From positions 218,972,876-219,036,875 of the forward strand of contig CM070873.1 in NCBI GenBank assembly GCA_036365515.1: a stretch of 64,000 nt of DNA, read 5' to 3'. Below, piece by piece: positions 56,791 through 64,000 of the stretch. Position 1 is the stretch's first letter, and each line of letters starts with the position of its first letter. The notes under the pieces are model-generated. The model did no database searches. It had not been told where the DNA came from and was given only the letters and a program-made list of their open reading frames with translations. The translations under genes were made by a program, and so were the position numbers. Source of the DNA: Torymus aiolomorphi (taxonomy: Eukaryota > Arthropoda > Insecta > Hymenoptera > Torymidae).

Positions 56791-57539
56791 ATGACACGGT
56801 ATTTCACGCGAACTATAAGAACCCGCGCGTCCCGAATTAACCGCGTGCTCAATCACTCTTCACGTTCAAACTTGCCTCTCGCTCAAATACTCTCCTCGCC
56901 GAATTTGTAAGGCGCCAGACGAGGAGATCACACTCACGCACACTCTCGCGATGCCGGCTCGAGACTCACTCCCGTCGGGGTGGTCCGCGTTCGCCTGCTC
57001 GGGCAGCAGGGCTCGCACACACGCGCGCCTTCCACGCAACCGCTACGCAGCGTCGTTGCTGCGAGGGTTTTCCTCCCAACTCTCTCTCACTTCCTTCCCC
57101 GCTGGGAAGGAATGGCATCAATACCGGCTCCTAAGCTTTCACCTCGCAATCAGTCGCGGTCGCGGCGCACACACTCGCGCTCCCTTACCTTCTTGCCGCT
57201 CTCCCTCGTACACGATTGACGCCGTACTCTCTCTCGTCCGTCGGGTCAATCGGTCGCTGCAGCCTCTCTCTCTGCAGATCCGGGCGGCTTCTCCTGGCTT
57301 CTCGGGCACTCACGCTATCACACCTCACTCACAAACACGGGAGAACAATCAATCTCTATTACGCGCGTGCACACTGTCTCTCGCGAGGTCCGGGGTAGAG
57401 TAATTAGTAAGCGGCGCTCTCTCTCTCCCCTGCCCTTCTATGGCGCTCGCGGCGCTCGAATCACCATCGAAGTCGTTTCAAAATCCCTTCGCGCGCTCAC
57501 ACTCAGACATCCATACTCGACGCGTTTTCCCGCGTCGCA
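56791..57539. mobile_element. GC-rich island, probable solo LTR
   Basis: This 749-bp block is strikingly GC-rich and flanked on both sides by ACTGT (56786-56790 and 57540-57544), a 5-bp duplication. It starts ATGACACGG (a TG one base in), has a TATA-like CTATAAGAAC about 30 bp inside and ends CGTCGCA, as an LTR would. No internal region or partner LTR is nearby. The Ser/Arg-rich frames across it (e.g. 56951-57403) are compositional. Confidence 0.55.
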
Positions 57540-57683
57540 ACTGTTAAAGTGTATACGTTAGAGATACAAAAGTGGCGTGTCATTATAGATGACATTTAAG
57601 TTTCTAATGCAAATACTATCACTCTAAACTTAAAAGAGTAAAAATTGACGCAGAAATATAAAAATTAAGTAGTTTACTCTTTT

Positions 57684-58069
57684 TTAAGAGTGTGTTGTAC
57701 TCATGTACTCTGTTTTATCGACGGAACACGGTGAATTATATACTATCAAAATAAATATATCAAATTTCGCCTTATAAGGAGATAGTTGCCCTGCGCAACG
57801 TAATAATCTACCATCCTACGCAGTTTTGAGTCGGAATATCCACGGCACCCTAAAAAATTTTTCGAACAAAAATAACCGAAATTTCGTTCGAAAAATTTTT
57901 TAGGATGCCATTGATATTTGGGCTCAAAACTGCGTAGGATGGTAGATTATTACATTGCGCAGGGCAACTATCTCCTTATAAGACGTAATTCGATACATTT
58001 ATTTTAATAATATAGAATTTACCGTGTTCTATCGATAAAACAGAGTACATGAGTACAACACCCCCTTAA
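57684..58069. mobile_element. Hairpin MITE flanked by TTAA
   Basis: TTAA sites at 57684 and 58066 frame two arms of about 180 bp that are near-perfect complements, meeting at about 57876. Landmarks are GTGTTGTACTCATGTACTCT against AGAGTACATGAGTACAACAC and GATAGTTGCCCTGCGCAA against TTGCGCAGGGCAACTATC. Non-coding. Confidence 0.85.
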
Positions 58070-58130
58070 ATCCAACTTCAACCCAAACGTAGATCCCTAC
58101 TTTACCAGTACATAAATTTTATTTTTTTTT
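58070..58130. repeat. Fragment of the TTAA G family
   Basis: GTAGATCCCTACTTTACCAG resembles ATAGATCCCTACCTTATCAG at 53956, so this is a short decayed piece of the G-type elements. Confidence 0.45.
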
Positions 58131-58680
58131 TATTTTAACCGGACAGGTCTCATATTTTTTGTCTTTTTTTATGTGATTGTGGATCAAAAATCCGTTTTTT
58201 TGTTTGGGCCGATGCGTTTTTGTTTTATTTCGAATTTTTGATTTTCCCAAAATTTAATCTTGCTTTTTTTTAATGTTAGGATCGAGATATTTTAATCGGA
58301 TGGGTAGCATTCGAAAGAGAATTAAAATACCTATATTTTCTAAAAAAAAAAAATTCTAGCTATCTCGGTTCTTTTGCTATTAACAAAAACGTGTTTTTTT
58401 TAAAGCTTACTGAAACCAAACAGTCAATTTTTTTGAGAAAAATCATGATAATGCAGAATATAAATACCTATAATCTGTAAAAATTTGAATTTATTCTGTT
58501 GGTTAGTTTTTGAGGAAAAAATTGAAAAATGAAAAAAATGAGTTATGTATGTCCAACGATTACGGGAGTAAAATTGACTTAATCACTTCAAAATTCTTTG
58601 TAGAGGTAGATTTTGGATATTTCTCGGTCGAGTTCTTTGGGCAAAATGATTTGTCCATAAATTTCTATGTATACGCGACA
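58131..58680 (+). mobile_element. Family F repeat, partial copy 2
   Basis: Lacks the hairpin and TG tract. It starts at the ACCGGACAGGTCTCAT block, carries GTGGATCAAAAATCCG and TTGGGCAAAATGATTTGTCC, and is cut near 58680. The 66-codon frame at 58510-58710 is incidental. Confidence 0.75.
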
Positions 58681-58849
58681 CTTTTAACTCCGCGCGAAAA
58701 TTCAAACTAATTTATTATATAAGTGTAATATATCGGAAGTTATTGTAAAAATGCAAAATACGAGAAAACAAATCAGAAAATAAATATATAATAAATAGAT
58801 AAATAAATAGATCATTAAAATGCATAATCAGTGCTTAAATACTAATATT
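58681..58849. other. AT-rich spacer
   Basis: Nothing recognised. Confidence 0.3.
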
Positions 58850-60465
58850 TTCACTTTTTAAATAAGTAGATTATAAAGTATATTTTTCTCAAAATTAAGT
58901 TTCACTTATTGATTAAGTAATAAAAACAGTGAACATATTTTAAAGTAATTTTTTCACTTATTTTTAAGTAAAAAAGAGGATTTACTTATAAAATAAGTGG
59001 AAATTTATTTATTTTGAACTAAAAAGACCATTCACTTATAAAATAAGTTAAAATTTTACTTATTGGTACGCAAAAAAAAAAAACCGCTGCCAATTCATTG
59101 GCACGTAGCTTCCTCAAACTTGATTTACTGATTCCTTTAATTAATTTTTACTTCCAATATTTAAAATTTCATACTTTATTTTGTACGATGTAAACGGCTT
59201 TTCTCTTTCAAATGCTACCCATCACATTCAGATACATAGAGCCATCCTCAATACATTTAAAAAAAATTGGGAAAATTTTATGGAAAATATTAACTTGAAA
59301 TTTTTTTAAATATCTTTGAAATTTAAGGACCAATCATTTTGCCCGAATAACTCGACCGAAAACTATCCAAAATCCACCTCTACGAGGAATTTTGAAGCGC
59401 TTAAGTCAATTTTTACTCCCGCAATAGTTGGACATACCAAACTCATTTTTTTCATTTTTCAATGTTTACGTTTTTATTAATAACAAAAGAACCGTAATAG
59501 CTAGACAAATAATTTTTTTTAGAAAATATAGGTCTTGAAATTCTCTTTCGAATGCCGCCCACCCGATTCAAATACATAAAGCCGTTCTCGAGAAATTACG
59601 ATTTAAAAAAAAAGTGAAAAAAATTTTAACCTCAAATATCTCCGAAATTTATGGATCAATCCTTTTGCCCAAAGAACTCAATCGATTGTGATACAAAATG
59701 TACCACTAAAAAAATTTCAAACTGATTAAGCCAATGTTACTCTAGTTATTGAACGACAAAAAAAAAAAACACTTTTTTTTATAAATTATTTTTTTCTCCA
59801 AAAATAATGAATAAAAAAACCTAAAAATTTAGTAAGTTATAGTACTCAGTATTCTTTATAACCAAAAAATATTCATGTTAATATCTTTTTTTAATTTTGA
59901 AATATAACCTATTTACTAAAAATGACGTTTTCATGAATAACTTATGACGAAATATAGCTAACGGCTTTTTTTTTTTTAAATTGTAGAAAATTTTATTCTG
60001 CATACAGAGAATTTATCGTATATAAATAATATTTGTTCTAAATATAAAAAAAATTGAAAATAAAAATTTTGAAAATTTAAAAATGGCGATAAAAAACAAA
60101 AAAATCGATTTTGACAAAAATAAAATATTGACCCCAATTGTTGAAGCAAAATCTGAAAAAATGATCACTCTCTCGTTAAAATCGGTTGAGTAGATCATGA
60201 GATATCAGAGTATACGGACATACATACACACACACACACACACACATCCATACGGACATTTTCTAAAAATGGTGTATTTCGATTCCAAATTTTCTATGCA
60301 ACATTCGTAAGACATTATCTCACAAACTTTTTTTTTACTATCACAAAACTTCCTCTAGGAGGAAGCAAAATATTCTCTTATAAAATAAGTGGAAATTTAC
60401 TTATTTTGAAGTGAAAAAGGCATTCACTTATGAAATAAGTGACAATTTCACTTATTCAACTTTAA
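58850..60465. repeat. AAGTGA palindromic repeat block split by family F
   Basis: TCACTTATT and AATAAGTGA motifs fill 58850-59075 and continue at 60375-60465 (TCTTATAAAATAAGTGGAAA on both sides of the split region). The F copy at 59081-60374 inserted into it. Confidence 0.7.
59081..60374 (-). mobile_element. Family F repeat, copy 5, both ends present
   Basis: The plus strand starts CCGCTGCCAATTCATTGG and ends at the hairpin TTCCTCTAGGAGGAAG (60348-60365), followed by CAAAAT. The complement orientation has TTTTG on both sides. It has a short (CA)n at 60224-60245 and the GCCGTTCTCGAGAAATTACG block. At about 1.3 kb it is the cleanest complete copy. No gene. Confidence 0.8.
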
Positions 60466-60905
60466 AGAGTACCCATATCGCCTTTAACCACACACACGCA
60501 GCACTTTTATGATATCCCTCAGTTCTTAATTGGTAGTACTAAATACTACTATTAATAGTATTACTAATACTAAATAGTACCTATCTTCTCACATCTAAGA
60601 CACTGACACACGAAGATCACTGATAGAGCTGCAGTAGCAGCAATGTAGGGTTGGACCGCCCAGGCTGGCGCTACATAAGGGACATCCATTTGGTCGTGAT
60701 TATCTATTAACTGGCAGCCATCCGCTAGGTGATTAGCCACATCATCTGGGAGGGAAGGACTGTCGCAGACCTTCAATTAGCCAACGAAGATAGACCTAAA
60801 TAGAAGAACAGACTCCCATGGAAAAGTGTCGTCTCGGAAAGCGAAGGCGGTGTTAGTATCGAGCACCCCAAGTCAGGAGCGTCTCTCAGCCACACAGGGG
60901 CTCCA
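60466..60905 (-). repeat. Relative of the 30.7-kb and 31.1-kb repeat, minus strand
   Basis: Read on the minus strand, CTAGCGGATGGCTGCCAGTT, GTAGCGCCAGCCTGGGCGGT and CATTGCTGCTACTGCAGC match 30690-30830 and 31085-31220. A preceding symmetric block (60533-60582) alternates AGTACT and AATACTA. No conserved reading frame across the three copies. Confidence 0.6.
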
Positions 60906-61089
60906 TGCAGTCAAATAATTATACTGCCCAGAAATCCCGAGTTAAAGTAAATTTTTGTCTAATTAACTTCTTATTACATTTATTTATCCCCTTTATTAAT
61001 AAAACTAATAATGAAATTAACCTAAGTTGAAAAAAATTCAAATTTCAACCAAAGCCCGAAGGGGTAGGCGATGATTATAAACGATCTTG

Positions 61090-61185
61090 CGACTACATTT
61101 GTACATCGGAGCGGTAGCCGTGAGCATTAAGGCGCGGTATGCCTCTGCATAACCTTTTGGCCTCGCGGCCATAGGTTCGAATCAT
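61090..61185 (+). tRNA. tRNA-Leu/Ser-like sequence, probably a SINE head
   Basis: GGTAGCCGTGAGCATTAAGG (D-arm, A box), a strong TGGCCTCGCGGCCA variable-arm hairpin and ATAGGTTCGAATCATTG (B box, T-loop) follow the order of a long-variable-arm tRNA. The T stem and acceptor pair poorly, and a TA microsatellite follows. I favour a tRNA-derived SINE. Confidence 0.45.
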
Positions 61186-61213
61186 TGTAACGGTCATAAA
61201 CGCCTTACATTAA

Positions 61214-61664
<451 letters not shown>

Positions 61665-61905
61665 ATGGGCACCTACCCCCTCCACTCCCCCACCCCCTCC
61701 ACTCCCCACCACTCCCCTCCACCTCCCCTACACTTTTTACCGTTAAATTCTTTCAAATTTTACGTTATTTTGAAGTGCGCCTGCCCCTCCACTCCCCTCC
61801 ATCCCCCTCCACTCCCCTCCACACCCTTTCACCCCTCCACGCCCCCTCCACACCCCCTCCACCTACCCCTCCACATACTCCTCCACCTACCCCACTACAA
61901 CTAAC
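61665..61905. repeat. C-rich CTCCACNCCCC minisatellite
   Basis: Repeated CCCCTCCACTCCC blocks, strongly strand-asymmetric, interrupted at 61740-61780 by AT-rich sequence. Proline/threonine-rich frames here come from the repeat. Confidence 0.9.
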
Positions 61906-61924
61906 CTCTTATAGATATGTTGCT

Positions 61925-64000
61925 GAAAATTGTATATTGAGGGTATCGAGATTCGCTGATTAGGAATCTGAACTCAGATTTTGAAAATTCAAAATAGCGG
62001 AACGAAAATGTCTGCCGCATATTGAAATATTACTGAATTTTGCTGAAAATTGTATATACGGGATTTCTGGATTCGATTATTACGAATCTGAACTTAGATT
62101 TTAAAAACTGAAAATGGCGGCAAAATATTTAAATATTTGCAGTATTATTTAAATAATTGTATAAATACAATTATTAGCAAAATCCAGTATTATTTAAATA
62201 TTTTGCCGCCATTTTCAATTTTTAAAATCTAAGTTCAGATTCGTAATAATCGAATCCAGAAATCCCGTATATACAATTTTCAGCAAAATTCAGTAATATT
62301 TCAATATGCGGCAGACATTTTCGTTCCGCTATTTTGAATTTTCTAGATTACGAATCTCAACCTCAGGTTTTCAGAATTCAAAATGGCGGATCGAAGATGT
62401 TGGCCACATATTGAAATATTACTGTATTTTGTTGAAAATTGTATATAAGGAGTTTTTGGAGTCGCTTATTACAAATCTGAACTCAGATTAAGAACATTCA
62501 AAATGGCGGATTCAAAGATGGTGGTCAAGTATTGAAATATTATTAGATTTTGCTGAAATTTGTATTACCTTAATACGGGATTTTTGGTTTCGCTGATTAG
62601 GAATCTGAACATATATTGTGATAATTCAGACTGGTGGACGCAAGATCGCTAACAAAAATTGAAATTTTACTCGATTTTGCTGAAAATTGTATATAAGGAA
62701 TATGTGGATTCGCAGATTACGAATCCCAACTCAGATTTTCAGAATTCAAAATGACTGATCGAAGATGGAGGCGAAATATTCTAAAACTACTGGATTTTGC
62801 TGTAAATTGTATATAAGGGGTATCTGGATTCGCTGATTGCGAATCCCAAATCAGATTTTCAGAAATCAAAATGGCTGATCGAAGATGGAGGCGAAATATT
62901 CAAAAACTACTGGATTTGCTGAAAATTGTATATAAGGGGTATGTGGATTCGCTGATTACGAATCAGAACTCAGATTTTCAGAATTCAAAATGGCTGATCG
63001 AAGATGGAGGCAAAATATTCAAAAACTACTGGAATTTGCTGGAAATTGTATATAAGGGGTATGTGGATTCGCTGATTACGAATCATAACTCAGATTTTCA
63101 GAATTCAAAATGGCTGATCGAAGATGGAGGCGAAATATTCAAATACTACTGGATTTGCTAAAAATTGTATAAAAGGGATTTCTGGATTCGCTGATTACGA
63201 ATCTGAACTCAGATTTTGAAAATTCAAAATGGCGGATTCGAAAATGGTGGTCAAATATTGAAATATTATTGGATTTTGCTGAAAATTGTATATACGGAAT
63301 TTTTGGTTTCGATGATTACGAATCTGAACATATATTGTGAAAATTCAGACTGGTGGTCCCAAGATCGCTAACAAAAATTTAAATTTTACTTGATTTTGCT
63401 AAAAATTGTATAGAGTGGGTTTCCGGATTCGGCAATTAGGAATCGTAACTCATATTTTGAAAATTAAAAATAAAGGACCCAAGATGGCTTCCAAAAATTG
63501 AAATATTACTAGATTTTGCTGAAAATTGTATATACGGGATTTCTGAATTCGATTATGACGGATCTGAACTAAGATTTTAAAAATTCAAAATGGCGGCAAA
63601 ATATTTAAATTATACTGGCTTTTGCTAAAAATTGTATATAGGTGGTTTCTATATTCGCTGATTATGAATCTGAACTCAGATTTTCAGAAATCAAAATGGC
63701 TGATCGAAGATGGAGTCCAAATATTCAAATATCATTGGATTTTGTTGAAAATTGTATATAGGCGTATCTGGATCCGCTGATTATGAATCTGAACTCAGAT
63801 TTTGAAAATTCAAAATAGAAGACCCAAGATGACGGCGAAAAATTGAAATTTTACCGGAATTTCCTAAAAATTGTATATTATGGGTTTCCGGATTCGCTGA
63901 TTAGGAATCTGAAATCAGATTTTGTAAATACAAAATGACTACCAAAAATTGAAATATTACTGGATTTTGCTGAAAATTGTATGTTGGATATTTTGATTCA
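61925..64000. repeat. 119-bp satellite, about 17 units, runs past the window edge
   Basis: TGAAAATTGTATATAAGGGG, TTCGCTGATTACGAATCTGA and TCAGATTTT...AATTCAAAATGGC recur at about 119-bp spacing (e.g. 62816 and 62935). A palindromic inversion occurs at 61975-62345, with arms of about 180 bp. Frames such as 62871-63161 repeat a peptide (QNSKWLIEDGG) only because adjacent units keep phase. Confidence 0.92.

Noticed and set aside
56951..57403. 150-codon Ser/Arg-rich protein
   Set aside because: All frames are open in this GC-rich LTR-like block; composition rather than a gene.
62871..63161. Repeat-peptide gene
   Set aside because: Adjacent 119-bp satellite units happening to stay in phase.

Overview
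This window is repeat-rich eukaryotic DNA, most likely from an insect. I lean to a hymenopteran, weakly, from the mix of R1-clade LINE, Copia, Gypsy, mariner, Transib-like, Helitron and TTAA-flanked elements. It is AT-rich, carries many TG/CA and TA microsatellites, and holds no intact cellular gene that I can recognise. Almost every long reading frame belongs to a broken transposable element, and most of the rest are frames opened by satellites or microsatellites.

The main structure is a nest. A decayed Helitron (Rep/helicase, + strand) starts near 3.57 kb and resumes at 6.48, 12.65 and 37.10 kb. It is cut by three insertions: a TIR element (4167-6478), a TTAA element with 227-bp TIRs (6739-12650) that itself holds a Gypsy retrotransposon (about 7108-12332), and one Copia retrotransposon. 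The Copia LTRs at 12740-12992 and 36069-37094 are flanked by the same 5-bp duplication, ATAAT, although they lie 24 kb apart. The Copia is swollen by a 13.3-kb TTAA-flanked element made mostly of different tandem arrays (13296-26590), by an unclassified hairpin-ended repeat, called family F here (28373-33581), that contains a Helentron-like insertion (28920-32580), and by a Transib-like element inside the 3' LTR (36173-36939).

From 37.1 to 51.1 kb come the Helitron helicase start, cut at its P-loop, an internally deleted R1-clade LINE (37776-40255), a second R1-clade LINE fused in frame to another Helitron fragment (42656-45400), and a minus-strand LINE. That LINE is split by a 4.7-kb DNA transposon with a transposase-like gene (45833-50525, TIRs, ATAT duplication), which carries an internally deleted mariner.

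From 51.1 to 64 kb there is almost no coding sequence. It holds further family F copies, AAGTGA/TCACTT palindromic repeats, a block of abutting TTAA elements forming a 1.44-kb palindrome (54785-56224), a probable solo LTR (56791-57539), a hairpin TTAA MITE (57684-58069), two tRNA-like sequences, long microsatellites and a 119-bp satellite that runs off the right edge.

No operon-like or pathway cooperation is visible. The relations between genes are relations of insertion, and the duplications and interrupted frames allow the order of insertion to be read.
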